NCBI RefSeq assembly: GCF_000308775.1
Contig: NZ_BAGJ01000089.1
Location: 27,900 to 91,899, forward strand
DNA: 64,000 bases
From: Nocardia testacea NBRC 100365
GTDB lineage: Bacteria > Actinomycetota > Actinomycetes > Mycobacteriales > Mycobacteriaceae
Direction: 5' to 3'
Each line of letters begins with the position of its first letter. Position 1 is the first letter of the stretch. The notes under the pieces are model-generated. The model had not been told where the DNA came from. It saw nothing but the letters and a program-made list of their open reading frames with translations, and made no database searches. Both the position numbers and the translations under genes were made by a program. This document shows, in pieces, positions 35,328 to 44,096 of the stretch.

Positions 35328-36821
35328 TTACTTATCCGGCCCGGGCCCCGGCAGGACGAAACCGAACACCGATCCGCCGCCGTCCGCGGGCCGGCACCAG
35401 ATGCTGCCGTGCTGGCGGGTGATGATCCGGTAGCTCAACGCCAGCCCGATTCCACTGCCGTGTGCCTTCGAGGTGAACGAATCCGAGAACGGATCGCGGG
35501 GCACCCCGCGGCCGTGATCGCGGACGGTGAAGCATCCGCCCCCGTCGCGCACCGCGGTGGCGAGCACGATGCGCCGGGATCCGGGCGGGCACTGCTCCAT
35601 CTCGTCGATGGCGTTGAAGCACAGATTGACGATGACCTGCCCGGTGAGCACGCGCTCGCACCGGATTCCGACCGGCTCGCCGGACAGCTCCAGGTCGACC
35701 CGGACACCGGTCTCCTGCGCCCGCAACCGGACGAAATACAGGCATTCGGTGACGATATCGTTCAGGTCGGCCACCTGCTCGACCTGCTCGAGATGACCGA
35801 CGAAGGCGCGCAGCGTGGAGACGATGGTCGCGGCCCGGTCGATCTGTTTGCGCGCCGCGTCCAGACCGAAGGTGACGCGGTGGTCGAGGGCCTCCCCGGC
35901 GGGCAGATGTGAGCGGATCCCCGCCACATAGTTGCCGGCGGCGGCGAGCGGCTGGCCCAGTTCGTGGGCGATGGCCATCGCCATATCGCCCATGGCGTTG
36001 TAGCGGGCCAGATAGTTCTCCCGCTGCAGTTCCAGCCCGCGTTTCTCCTCGTCACGGATCCGGTCGGAGACATCGTGCACCAGCATCAGGTACGCGGGCA
36101 CACCGGCTTCGTCCAGCCGTTCCAGGCTGCCGTCGAGCCAGGAGGTGGATCCGTCCGGCCGGCCTATCTCGAGCCGCACCGAGGCCACCGGGTCGGCGTC
36201 CGCGGCCACCGCGGCCCAGTCGGTGCGCCGATTGTCGCGATGCAGGTGGGCGTAGCGGGTGAGCTGCGGCCCCACGGGCAGTTCGGTCCCCGGGTCCAGA
36301 CCGAGGCGGCCGAGCGCGGTATCGGTGGCGAACCGGATCTCGCCGGCTTCGTCGAGCACGAACGCCATGGTGGAAGTGTGGCGGGCCAGAGCGTCCACAT
36401 AGGTGGTGGTCAGCCGCAGCGCGCGCTCGGTGCGCTGCTCCCGTTCGATATCGCGGAACTGCACCATCACCGCGGGTCCCTGGGCGAGTTCGATCCGGGT
36501 GGCCACCGCGTCGGTCGGGATGATCCGCCCCGATTTCGACCGGTAATGCCATTCGATCCGGCTGGTGCCGTGCTCGACGGCATCCTGGAGCCAGGCGCGC
36601 CCGATCACCCGGTCGTATTGCTGGGCCGAACTGCTCATATCGTGCGCTTTCAACGGCCGGATCTCGGCGAGATCGAAACCGAGCATCGCGCACGCCGCCG
36701 GGTTCGCCCACAGGATGTTCTTGGTCGCGGCGTCGTGCACCAGAACGCATACCTCGGTGGCGTTCATCATCGTGACGAAATCCGAGACGACCAGTTCGGG
36801 AGCTCGCGGATCGACCGACAT
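35328..36821 (-). CDS. PAS-domain sensor kinase, FixL-type
   Basis: A 497-residue soluble kinase with no transmembrane segment. Two PAS domains cover about residues 12-125 (NATEVCVLVHDAATKNILWA) and 135-255 (HTSTMAFVLDEAGEIRFATD). The phospho-acceptor His286 lies in AIAHELGQPLAAAGNY, the variant seen in FixL/TodS-like kinases. The ATPase domain has NLCFNAIDEM, RDHGRGVP and GSGIGLALS. It probably phosphorylates the FixJ-like regulator at 31702. A cytoplasmic PAS kinase suits sensing of an aromatic or redox signal inside the cell. Confidence 0.85.
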   Translation of the reverse strand: MSVDPRAPELVVSDFVTMMNATEVCVLVHDAATKNILWANPAACAMLGFDLAEIRPLKAHDMSSSAQQYDRVIGRAWLQDAVEHGTSRIEWHYRSKSGRIIPTDAVATRIELAQGPAVMVQFRDIEREQRTERALRLTTTYVDALARHTSTMAFVLDEAGEIRFATDTALGRLGLDPGTELPVGPQLTRYAHLHRDNRRTDWAAVAADADPVASVRLEIGRPDGSTSWLDGSLERLDEAGVPAYLMLVHDVSDRIRDEEKRGLELQRENYLARYNAMGDMAMAIAHELGQPLAAAGNYVAGIRSHLPAGEALDHRVTFGLDAARKQIDRAATIVSTLRAFVGHLEQVEQVADLNDIVTECLYFVRLRAQETGVRVDLELSGEPVGIRCERVLTGQVIVNLCFNAIDEMEQCPPGSRRIVLATAVRDGGGCFTVRDHGRGVPRDPFSDSFTSKAHGSGIGLALSYRIITRQHGSIWCRPADGGGSVFGFVLPGPGPDK

Positions 36822-36882
36822 CGCGCCAGCGTAGCTTTTCCCGAACCGCGGGTTCGCCATCGTCCGGGACGATTGAAGGTTT

Positions 36883-36894
36883 CCCCTACAGGGG
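36883..36894. promoter_or_regulatory. Palindrome upstream of iacA
   Basis: CCCCTACAGGGG lies in the 175-base space between the divergent sensor kinase and iacA-like genes, about 100 bases before the iacA start. It is preceded by TGAAGGTTT (36874-36882), a string that also occurs at 35320-35328 upstream of the iacG-like start. These are candidate sites for the FixJ-like regulator. Binding is inferred. Confidence 0.4.
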
Positions 36895-36996
36895 TGGTGG
36901 TTCACACCCGTCCGGGCGCGGGCTTTACCGATGTTCGTGTGACCGCGATCTCCCTACCGTCGAAGAACAGCCCATCGACGACAGGAGCAGGTGATC

Positions 36997-38151
36997 GTGA
37001 CCACCTCGCAAGCCACGGTCCGGTCCGCGACCGGCGCGGCGAATCTCGACGACGTCCTCGCCGAGCTCGCCGTGCGGCGGCAGGAGTTCGGCGAGCAGAA
37101 ATACGTGCCGCGGGATTTCGTCGCACGGCTCAAGGAGACCGGCGTCTACCGCGCCGCGACACCGCGGCGCTTCGGCGGCGAACCGTTGCCGCCCGCCGAG
37201 TTCCTGCGCATCGTCGAACGTATTTCCGTCGTGGACGGGTCCACCGGCTGGGTGGCGAGTTTCGGCTCGGCGCTGGTCTATCTCGCGGCCTTACCGCTGG
37301 AGACCCAGGCCGCCCTGTACGCCGACGGACCCGATGTGGTGTTCGCCGGTGGTTTGTTCCCGATCCAGCCGGCGCCGGAGGTCGAGGGCGGCTTCCGGAT
37401 CGACGGGCGATGGAAGTTCGCCAGCGGATGTATGGGCGCCGATGTTCTCGGTGTCGGCATACCCGGCGACGCGAGCACCGACGGCAAGCCCCGCACCGCG
37501 GTGCTACGGCCCGAGCAGGTGGAGATCGTGCAGGACTGGGACGTGGTCGGGATGCGCGGCACCGGCTCGTTCGACCTGGTGGTGCGCGATGTGGTGGTGC
37601 CGCGGGAGTGGACCTTCATCCGTGGTGGCGCACCGACCGTGGACGAGCCGCTGTACCGGTACCCGGCCATCGCCTACGCGGCCCAGGTTCTCGCGGTGGT
37701 CGGTGCCGGGGTGGCCCGGGCCGCCCTCGACCATGCCGTCGAGACCGGGGCGGGCCGATCGGGTATCACCGGGGCGCCCAAGCTCGCCGACCGCGCCTAC
37801 TACCGGACCGCGGTCGCGCAGGCCGAAGCCGATCTGCGGTCGGCTCGCGCCTACTTCTACGAGATCACCGAGGAGGTCTGGGAGACGGTGCTGCGCGGCG
37901 ATCCCGCCACCGCCGAACAGAACGCCCATCTGCGGCTCGCGGCCTCCCATATCGCCGCCACCGCCGCCTCGGTGGTGAACCGGCTGGTGGAGATCTCCGG
38001 TACCGCCGCCATCTTCCACGGCCACCCGCTACAGCAGTGGGCCGGCGACGCCCTGGTACCGCAGCAGCACGCCTTCCTGGGGCCGGGCCTGGTCGACGCC
38101 GCCGGCGCCGTGCTGATGGGACAGCCACCCACTGTCCCCGGATTCCGCTGA
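36997..38151 (+). CDS. iacA: Flavin-dependent monooxygenase, IacA-like
   Basis: A 384-residue protein of the acyl-CoA-dehydrogenase-fold group D flavin monooxygenases (HpaB/HsaA/IacA type). Residues ~25-125 are helical (RDFVARLKETGVYRAATPRR), the beta domain has WKFASGCMGADVLGVGIPG and VVGMRGTGSFDL, and the C-terminal helices end HPLQQWAGDALVPQQH. No acyl-CoA dehydrogenase catalytic Glu is evident. With reduced flavin from an IacG-type reductase it would begin oxidation of indole-3-acetate. GTG 36997 is chosen for its nine-base spacing to AGGAG; GTG 36991 is possible. Confidence 0.82.
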   Translation: MTTSQATVRSATGAANLDDVLAELAVRRQEFGEQKYVPRDFVARLKETGVYRAATPRRFGGEPLPPAEFLRIVERISVVDGSTGWVASFGSALVYLAALPLETQAALYADGPDVVFAGGLFPIQPAPEVEGGFRIDGRWKFASGCMGADVLGVGIPGDASTDGKPRTAVLRPEQVEIVQDWDVVGMRGTGSFDLVVRDVVVPREWTFIRGGAPTVDEPLYRYPAIAYAAQVLAVVGAGVARAALDHAVETGAGRSGITGAPKLADRAYYRTAVAQAEADLRSARAYFYEITEEVWETVLRGDPATAEQNAHLRLAASHIAATAASVVNRLVEISGTAAIFHGHPLQQWAGDALVPQQHAFLGPGLVDAAGAVLMGQPPTVPGFR

Positions 38152-38182
38152 CCGACAACCCTTTTCGACGACAGGACCTTCC

Positions 38183-38548
38183 GTGACCGACAGCCCGTTG
38201 CGCGTGCTCTTCTGTATCGGCATCAACCAGAACTTCTTCGACCTTCCGGAGGGCGGTGTCACCGCCGGTGACGTGTGGACCGCCTTCGTCGCCCTGATGG
38301 ACGGGATCAAAGCCCTCGACGGTATCGATTTCATCGGCGATATCGACGACGACTCGACCATGGTCGGGCCGTCCGCGAGCTGGCCGTGGACCTGCTACCT
38401 CCTCGCCGACGCCGACAGCCACGACACCGTGAAGGCGGCCTGCAACCTGGTGCGCACCATCCAGGTCGGCAGCAGCGAGTGGAAGCTCTGGAAATTCCTG
38501 AAGATCGAGGCGCGCATCGGCCGCGCGCTCACCCCACGCCAGTACTGA
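38183..38548 (+). CDS. iacB: IacB-like small protein
   Basis: A 121-residue soluble protein beginning LRVLFCIGINQNFFDLPEGG and ending WKLWKFLKIEARIGRALTPR. It has no signal peptide and no catalytic motif I can name; the fold looks ferredoxin-like alpha/beta. Its place directly after an iacA-type gene and before the Rieske oxygenase genes is exactly that of iacB in described auxin-degradation clusters, and its length agrees. The identity is therefore from order as much as sequence. Confidence 0.7.
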   Translation: MTDSPLRVLFCIGINQNFFDLPEGGVTAGDVWTAFVALMDGIKALDGIDFIGDIDDDSTMVGPSASWPWTCYLLADADSHDTVKAACNLVRTIQVGSSEWKLWKFLKIEARIGRALTPRQY

Positions 38549-38569
38549 CCAACCCCGCCAGGAGGCATC

Positions 38570-39862
38570 ATGACCGCGCACAGCGCAGCGCTCCCGCACC
38601 GGGCCCCCGCCGATCTGGTCCGTGAGGATCGGGTCGCGGCCCGGATGTACACCGATCCGGAGATCTTCGAGCAGGAGATGACCCGGATCTTCGAGAGCAC
38701 CTGGATCTGGGTCGCCCACGAATCCGAACTTCCCAAGCCCGGCAGCTTCAAATCCACCCATGTGGGCCGGCAGCCGGTGATCGTGACCCGTAACCGCAAG
38801 GGGCAGCTCACCACTCTGCTCAACCGCTGCCGCCATCGCGGTGCGAGTATCTGCGAGCAGAAGACCGGTGTCGCCAACGGCTTCACCTGTCCCTATCACG
38901 CCTGGTCCTACAGCCTGGACGGCCAGCTGCGCGGAATTCCCTACCCCGACGGCTACGAGGGCGTGGTGGAGAAGGGTGATCTGTCGCTGAAGAAGCTGCG
39001 CACGGAATCCTACGGCGGCATGGTGTTCGCCACGTTCAACGCCGATATCGAACCGCTCGCCGACTTCCTGGGCGATGCGAAGCTCTGGATCGACCGCTTC
39101 ATGAAACAGGGCGGCGGCTACCCGATCAAGGTGCTGGGCACCCACCGGTTCGCCTTCCACGGGAACTGGAAGATCCAGCTGGAGAACACCACCGACGGCT
39201 ACCACTTTCCGATCGTGCACCGCTCGTGGATGGCCTCGGTCGACGCCGAAACCGCCGACATGATGTCGTTCATGACCGATCCGGAAGCGGTCACCCACGA
39301 CCTCGGCAACGGGCACAGCGTCATGCAGATGGTGCCCGAACACTCCGATCTCGACGCCGACGACGGCAGCGAACCGCTACAGGCCCGTTTCGACGACCTG
39401 ATCGCCGAGCTGAAAACCACCGGCCTCGACGACGCCGCCATCCGGAAACTCGTGCGCGCCATGCACGGCACCGGGTTCAACCTGAACCTTTTCCCGAACG
39501 TTTCCATGTCCGCGGCCTTCTTCCGTGTGCTGCGCCCGATCGCGGTCGACGAGACCACGATCGAACACCTGGCCATCGGCCCCGACGGGCCCGCCGAGAT
39601 CGTCGACCCGGTCAACCGGGCCCGGCTGCGGGTGCACGAACACTTCCAGGGCCCCTTCGGCTTCGGCACCCCCGACGACGCCGAGGGCTGGGACCGCGTC
39701 CAGCGCGGCGCGCAGGCCGACCCCGATATGCCCATCCTGGTCAACCGCGGACTCGCCCGTGAGAAGCCGAGTCCCGAGGGCTGGCCCACCTCCCATGTCA
39801 CCGACGAGACCGGTATGCGCGCCGCGTATCAGCAGTGGAAGCAGATGATGAGCGATGACTGA
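38570..39862 (+). CDS. iacC: Rieske ring-hydroxylating oxygenase, large subunit, IacC-like
   Basis: A 430-residue alpha subunit. The Rieske [2Fe-2S] ligands are CxH in NRCRHRGASIC and CxxH in FTCPYHAWSY. The mononuclear iron facial triad begins with His in DGYHFPIVHRSW, with the Asp later. The N-terminus has ESTWIWVAHESELPKPG, usual for the family. It inserts dioxygen into an aromatic ring, here presumably the step that leads to catechol. It overlaps the beta subunit by eight bases. Confidence 0.88.
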   Translation: MTAHSAALPHRAPADLVREDRVAARMYTDPEIFEQEMTRIFESTWIWVAHESELPKPGSFKSTHVGRQPVIVTRNRKGQLTTLLNRCRHRGASICEQKTGVANGFTCPYHAWSYSLDGQLRGIPYPDGYEGVVEKGDLSLKKLRTESYGGMVFATFNADIEPLADFLGDAKLWIDRFMKQGGGYPIKVLGTHRFAFHGNWKIQLENTTDGYHFPIVHRSWMASVDAETADMMSFMTDPEAVTHDLGNGHSVMQMVPEHSDLDADDGSEPLQARFDDLIAELKTTGLDDAAIRKLVRAMHGTGFNLNLFPNVSMSAAFFRVLRPIAVDETTIEHLAIGPDGPAEIVDPVNRARLRVHEHFQGPFGFGTPDDAEGWDRVQRGAQADPDMPILVNRGLAREKPSPEGWPTSHVTDETGMRAAYQQWKQMMSDD

Positions 39863-40367
39863 CACCCGTACCGCGACGGCGGTGTTCACCGACGGCCGGG
39901 TCGCGCGGGCGATCGAACTGATCTGGCGCGAGGCCGAACTGCTCGACCGCAAGGAGTATAACGCCTGGCAGGAGCTCTACACCGCCGATGCCCACTACGT
40001 GGTGCCGATCGACCGGGGCACCGACGATTTCGACAACACGCTGAACATGATCTACGACGATGCCCGCATGCGCGGCATGCGCGTCGTCCGAATGACCGAG
40101 GGTTACGCCATCGCCGCCGTCGACGCCGCGGTAACCGCCCGGACCGTCTCCCGCTTCGTCCCGGAGCATATCGCCGACGACGAGGTACACCTGCGGGCCG
40201 CCCAGATCCTCATCGCCTTCAAACGCGGCCGGCACGATATCTGGGCCGGAGACGTCGAATACCGGATCCGGCTCGGTGCGGCACCCGCCGACGACCGGAT
40301 CGCCCGCAAGGTGATCCGGCTGGTCGACAGCGAGGATGCCGTGCCCGCCGCGGGGTTCCTGCTGTGA
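39855..40367 (+). CDS. iacD: Ring-hydroxylating oxygenase, small subunit, IacD-like
   Basis: A 170-residue NTF2-fold beta subunit. It has IELIWREAELLDRKEYNAWQ, ELYTADAHYVVPIDRG and SRFVPEHIADDEVHLRAAQI in the order of the family, and ends AGFLL. It forms the alpha/beta hexamer with the IacC-like subunit. Its ATG lies inside the alpha-subunit gene and its end overlaps the next gene by four bases (GTGA), so the three are translated together. Confidence 0.88.
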   Translation: MTDTRTATAVFTDGRVARAIELIWREAELLDRKEYNAWQELYTADAHYVVPIDRGTDDFDNTLNMIYDDARMRGMRVVRMTEGYAIAAVDAAVTARTVSRFVPEHIADDEVHLRAAQILIAFKRGRHDIWAGDVEYRIRLGAAPADDRIARKVIRLVDSEDAVPAAGFLL

Positions 40368-41104
40368 CCGCGCCGGTCGCCGTCGTCACCGGCGGCGCGG
40401 GCGGTCTCGGAGCGCATATCGTGCGCCGGTTGCATGCCGGCGGGCATTCCGTCGCCGTCGCCGATCTGGACGGAACCGCGGCCGCCGCGCTGGCCGCCGA
40501 ACTCGACGGCGCGGTCGGGGCGCGAGGTTACGCGGTGGACGTCGCGGACAGGGGCTCGCTGGAGCGACTGCTCGCCACCGTCGTCGCCGATTTCGGCGGA
40601 GTCCAGGTGCTGGTGAACAATGCCGCGCGCACCCAGGCCCGGCCGCTGCTCGAGATCACCCCCGAGGAACTCGACGGTGTCATGGCCGTAGGCTTCCGCG
40701 GCACGTTCCAGGCCTGCCAGCTGTTCGGCGCCCATATGGCCGCGCAAGGGTACGGCCGGATCGTGAACATGGCCTCGCTCGCCGGGCAGAACGGCGGCAC
40801 CGCGACCGGTGGGCACTACGCCTCCGCCAAAGGCGCGGTCATCTCGCTGACCAAGGTGTTCGCCCGGGAACTGGCCGCGTCCGGGGTCACGGTGAATGCC
40901 GTATCGCCGGGGCCGCAGGATTCGCCGGTGGTACACGACATCGTCGGCGTGGACAATCTCGAAACCTTCGCCCGATCCATACCCGTCGGGCGTCTCGGCG
41001 ATCCGGCGTTCATCGCCGAGATGGTCGCCCTGCTCGCGTCACCGGCCGCCGCGTCGGTCACCGGGGCGTGCTGGGACGCCAACGGCGGTCTCTACATGCG
41101 TTAG
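40364..41104 (+). CDS. iacE: Short-chain dehydrogenase, IacE-like
   Basis: A 246-residue SDR. The nucleotide-binding TGxxxGxG reads TGGAGGLG at residues ~8-15, followed by DLDGTAAAALA and NNAARTQ; the catalytic Tyr/Lys are in GGHYASAKGAVI and the Ser in NMASLAG. It reduces or oxidises a hydroxyl/ketone intermediate with NAD(P)(H). IacE works with IacA in the described auxin pathway. GTG start overlapping iacD by four bases. Confidence 0.85.
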   Translation: MTAPVAVVTGGAGGLGAHIVRRLHAGGHSVAVADLDGTAAAALAAELDGAVGARGYAVDVADRGSLERLLATVVADFGGVQVLVNNAARTQARPLLEITPEELDGVMAVGFRGTFQACQLFGAHMAAQGYGRIVNMASLAGQNGGTATGGHYASAKGAVISLTKVFARELAASGVTVNAVSPGPQDSPVVHDIVGVDNLETFARSIPVGRLGDPAFIAEMVALLASPAAASVTGACWDANGGLYMR

Positions 41105-41113
41105 GAGCACGCC

Positions 41114-42070
41114 GTGACCGATATCAAAGTGGTGGTCGCCGAGATCGTGGCGGAGACACCGGATATCCGCTCGCTGCGCCTGGTCCGGGAAGACGGGGCC
41201 CCGCTGGGGCCCTACCGGGCCGGCGCGCATATCGATGTCACCGGACCGACCGGCCTCCTCCGGCAGTATTCGCTGTGCGGGCCACCCGCGGAGACCGCCT
41301 CGCTCACCATCGCGGTGAAGCGCGAACCGGAATCCCGCGGCGGTTCGGCGGCCCTGCACGAGGTGCGCGAAGGCGACATGATCGAGATCGGGCAACCGCG
41401 CAATATCCTCACCGTCGCGGCGGACGTCGGCCGGCACGTGCTGATCGCGGCCGGTATCGGGATCACCCCACTGCTGAGCATGGCCTACGAACTGCATTCC
41501 ACCGGGGCCGAGTTCACGCTGATCTACTTCGGCCGCAGCCGCGCGGAGACCGCCTTCCTGGAGCTTCTCGAGAACCGGGTGGAGTTCGGTGACCGCGTGC
41601 ACCTGCACCTCGGATGCACCCGCGCCGAACAGCGCGGCGCGCTGACGGCGGTCGCCGCCGGACTCACCCCGGATACCGCGGTGTACACCTGCGGCCCGGC
41701 CGGATTCATGGATACGGTCGCCGAGCTGGTGACCCCGATGGTCGGCATCGGCAATGTGCATATCGAACATTTCGAGGCCGCCGCGGCCGATACCTCCGGA
41801 GATACCGCGTTCACGGTCGAGCTGGACACCGGGGAGAGTTTCGAAATACCCGCCGATCGGTCGATACTTTCCGTCTTGGAGGAAAACGGTATCGAGGTTT
41901 TCAAATCGTGCGAGGAAGGAATCTGTGGTTCCTGCGTCTCGAATATCCTCGAGGGCGAGCCCGACCATCGCGACAACTGTTTGTCCGTCGCGGACAAAGC
42001 CGCGGGGGAACAGATGGCGTTGTGTGTCTCCCGGGCGAAGACTCCCAAACTGGTCATCGAATTGATCTGA
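41114..42070 (+). CDS. iacF: Oxygenase reductase (flavin plus plant-type [2Fe-2S]), IacF-like
   Basis: A 318-residue phthalate-dioxygenase-reductase-type protein. The flavin motif RQYSLCGP is near residue 53, the NAD domain has IAAGIGITPLLSMA and TCGPAGFMDTV, and the C-terminal [2Fe-2S] ferredoxin domain has CEEGICGSC plus a last Cys in RDNCLS. It passes electrons from NADH to the Rieske oxygenase (IacC/IacD-like). Nine bases after the SDR gene, it ends the iacABCDEF run. Confidence 0.88.
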   Translation: MTDIKVVVAEIVAETPDIRSLRLVREDGAPLGPYRAGAHIDVTGPTGLLRQYSLCGPPAETASLTIAVKREPESRGGSAALHEVREGDMIEIGQPRNILTVAADVGRHVLIAAGIGITPLLSMAYELHSTGAEFTLIYFGRSRAETAFLELLENRVEFGDRVHLHLGCTRAEQRGALTAVAAGLTPDTAVYTCGPAGFMDTVAELVTPMVGIGNVHIEHFEAAAADTSGDTAFTVELDTGESFEIPADRSILSVLEENGIEVFKSCEEGICGSCVSNILEGEPDHRDNCLSVADKAAGEQMALCVSRAKTPKLVIELI

Positions 42071-42184
42071 CCTGCCCGGGGCGGATAAAGGAATTCCGTA
42101 TCCGCACCGGGAATTCTTCCGATGTTCCGCGTCACACCACCGCTTTAGCGTGTAGCAGATCACACAGCCGAAAGTGGATGACTC

Positions 42185-42484
42185 ATGGAACATACTCACT
42201 CCGATCCCCCCGCCCCCGTGGGGAATCCCGGTCTCGACGAACTCGCCCGGGAACGCGCCCGCCTGGTGTTCCGGCTCAGCGCGGTGGTCCTCGTCCTGTT
42301 CTTCCCCCTGCCCGTGCTCGGCGGTTTCACCTCCGTCCTCGACACGGTGGTGGCGGGCGGCGTGACCGTCGCCTGGCTCTACGCCTTCTTCCAGTTCGCC
42401 GTGGCCATTGTGGTGGCCCGCTACTACATGACTCGCGCCGCCGCGCTCGAGGCCCGCGTCGCACGGGAAGGCGCCCGCGCATGA
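42185..42484 (+). CDS. DUF485 small membrane partner of the symporter
   Basis: A 99-residue membrane protein with two hydrophobic segments (LSAVVLVLFFPLPVLGGF and TVAWLYAFFQFAVAIVVARY) and a short acidic N-terminus. The layout is that of DUF485 proteins (YjcH-type), which are encoded beside ActP-like sodium:solute symporters. It overlaps the symporter gene by four bases. An inverted repeat GTGT/ACAC sits about 30 bases upstream of the ATG. Confidence 0.8.
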   Translation: MEHTHSDPPAPVGNPGLDELARERARLVFRLSAVVLVLFFPLPVLGGFTSVLDTVVAGGVTVAWLYAFFQFAVAIVVARYYMTRAAALEARVAREGARA

Positions 42485-44028
42485 ACATCGTCTCCGCCTC
42501 GCTGTTCGCGGCCCTGGTCGTGGTGACCCTGGTGATCACCGCCTGGGCCGCCCGGCAGAACAAATCCGCCGCCGACCACTACGTCGCCGGTGGCGCGCTC
42601 ACCGGCCGGCAGAACGGTGTCGCCATCGCAGGGGATTTCATCTCCGCCGCGTCGTTCCTCGGCGTCACCGGCGCCATCGCGCTCACCGGGTTCAACGGTT
42701 TCTACCTGGCGGTGTTCGTTCCCGTCGCGTTCGTCCTGGCGCTACTGCTCATCGCCGAACCGCTGCGCAATCTCGGCCGCTTCACCCTCGCCGACGTGCT
42801 GGCCACCCGGTTCCCGGGTAAGGATGTCCGGTCGCTGATGGCGATCAGCACGGTGGTGATCAGCGTGGTCTACCTGGTCTCCCAGCTGGTGGGCGCGGCG
42901 TTGCTGGTCTCGCTGCTGTTCGATCTGGACTACGCGGTCGCGGTGCTGATCATCGGCGCGCTCACCACCGCCTACACCCTGGTCGGCGGCATGCTGGCGA
43001 CCAGCTGGATCCAGATCATCAAGACCGGGCTCCTGCTCGTCTGCGCGGTGGCGCTGTTCGTCCTGGTGCTGGTTCGTTTCGATTTCAACCCGTTCGGGCC
43101 GTTCAGCACCGCGCTCGCCGAGTTCGGGCAGCAGTTCGTCGCCCCGCGTCGCCCCGGTGACGCGGCCTCCTTCGATCAGCTGTCGCAGACGGTAGGGCTG
43201 GTGCTCGGTGTCCTCGGCCTCCCACATGTGATGATCCGGTTCCTCACCGTCCCGGATGCGCAGCAGGCCCGCACCTCCGCCTACACCTCCATCTGGATCT
43301 TCTTCGGTTTCTACCTCATGATCCCGGTGCTCGGGTACGGCGCCGCCGTGCTGGTCGGGCCCGAGGCAATCGCCGCGGAGAACAAGGGCGGTAACCTCGC
43401 CGTCGCGCAGCTCGCCGAAACCCTCGGCGGCGGTGTCCTGCTCGCGTTCGTCGCCGCGGTCGCGTTCGTGACCATTCTGGCCGCGCTGTCGGGGCTGGTC
43501 ATCGCGACCTCCGGCGCCATCGCCCACGACCTGTACGGCCAGGTGCTGCGCAACGGCAAGGTATCGCCCACCGCGCAGCATCGCGCGGCCCGGATAGCCA
43601 CCGTCGCCACCTGCCTGGTCGGCGTCGCCATCGCGTTCGCCGCGCAACGCCAGAACGTGGCCTTCCTGGCCTCGCTCGGTATGTCCATCGCCGCCTGCGC
43701 CAATCTTCCAGCGCTGCTGCTGACCCTGTACTGGCGCCGGATGACGGCTCGGGCCGTGCTCTCGGGGATCGTGACCGGCCTCGTTCTCTCCATCGGGGTG
43801 ATCGTGCTCAGTCCCGCTGTACAGGGAGCCGACTCGGTGTTGCCGTTCTCCAATCCCGCACTGGCGGTGGCGCCGATCTCCTTCCTGGTCTCCATCCTGG
43901 TGGCGCTCGCCACCGCACCGAAGGATGCCGAGGCCGCGGCCGCCGCCACCGTGTTCCGCTCGCTGCGCGTCCGCGCACTGACCGGTCGTGCGGCGGAACC
44001 GCCCGCCCGGGAAACCGTGTCCTCCTGA
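42481..44028 (+). CDS. Sodium:solute symporter (SSS family)
   Basis: A 515-residue transporter with about 13 membrane segments. SSS features include DHYVAGGALTGRQNGVAIAG, GDFISAASFLGVTGAIALTG and AYTLVGGMLATSWIQIIKTG. It resembles ActP acetate permease and monocarboxylate carriers. Placed directly after iacF, with its DUF485 partner, it is a good candidate importer for indole-3-acetate or a related acid; substrate is inferred from position. ATG 42481 overlaps the DUF485 stop. Confidence 0.85.
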   Translation: MNIVSASLFAALVVVTLVITAWAARQNKSAADHYVAGGALTGRQNGVAIAGDFISAASFLGVTGAIALTGFNGFYLAVFVPVAFVLALLLIAEPLRNLGRFTLADVLATRFPGKDVRSLMAISTVVISVVYLVSQLVGAALLVSLLFDLDYAVAVLIIGALTTAYTLVGGMLATSWIQIIKTGLLLVCAVALFVLVLVRFDFNPFGPFSTALAEFGQQFVAPRRPGDAASFDQLSQTVGLVLGVLGLPHVMIRFLTVPDAQQARTSAYTSIWIFFGFYLMIPVLGYGAAVLVGPEAIAAENKGGNLAVAQLAETLGGGVLLAFVAAVAFVTILAALSGLVIATSGAIAHDLYGQVLRNGKVSPTAQHRAARIATVATCLVGVAIAFAAQRQNVAFLASLGMSIAACANLPALLLTLYWRRMTARAVLSGIVTGLVLSIGVIVLSPAVQGADSVLPFSNPALAVAPISFLVSILVALATAPKDAEAAAAATVFRSLRVRALTGRAAEPPARETVSS

Positions 44029-44036
44029 CATCGGTT

Positions 44037-44078
44037 CGTCGATGCCGGCCACATCATGAGGGGTGGCCGGCATCGACG
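44037..44078. terminator. Perfect 16-bp bidirectional terminator
   Basis: CGTCGATGCCGGCCAC (44037-44052) pairs perfectly with 44063-44078 around a 10-base loop. It lies between the convergent symporter and MHS transporter genes and closes the auxin locus. Confidence 0.78.
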
Positions 44079-44096
44079 TGTCCGATTCGTGCCCCG

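Noticed and set aside
36991..36999. Earlier GTG (36991) as the iacA start
   Set aside because: It lies only three bases from AGGAG; GTG 36997 has better spacing, though the difference is two residues.
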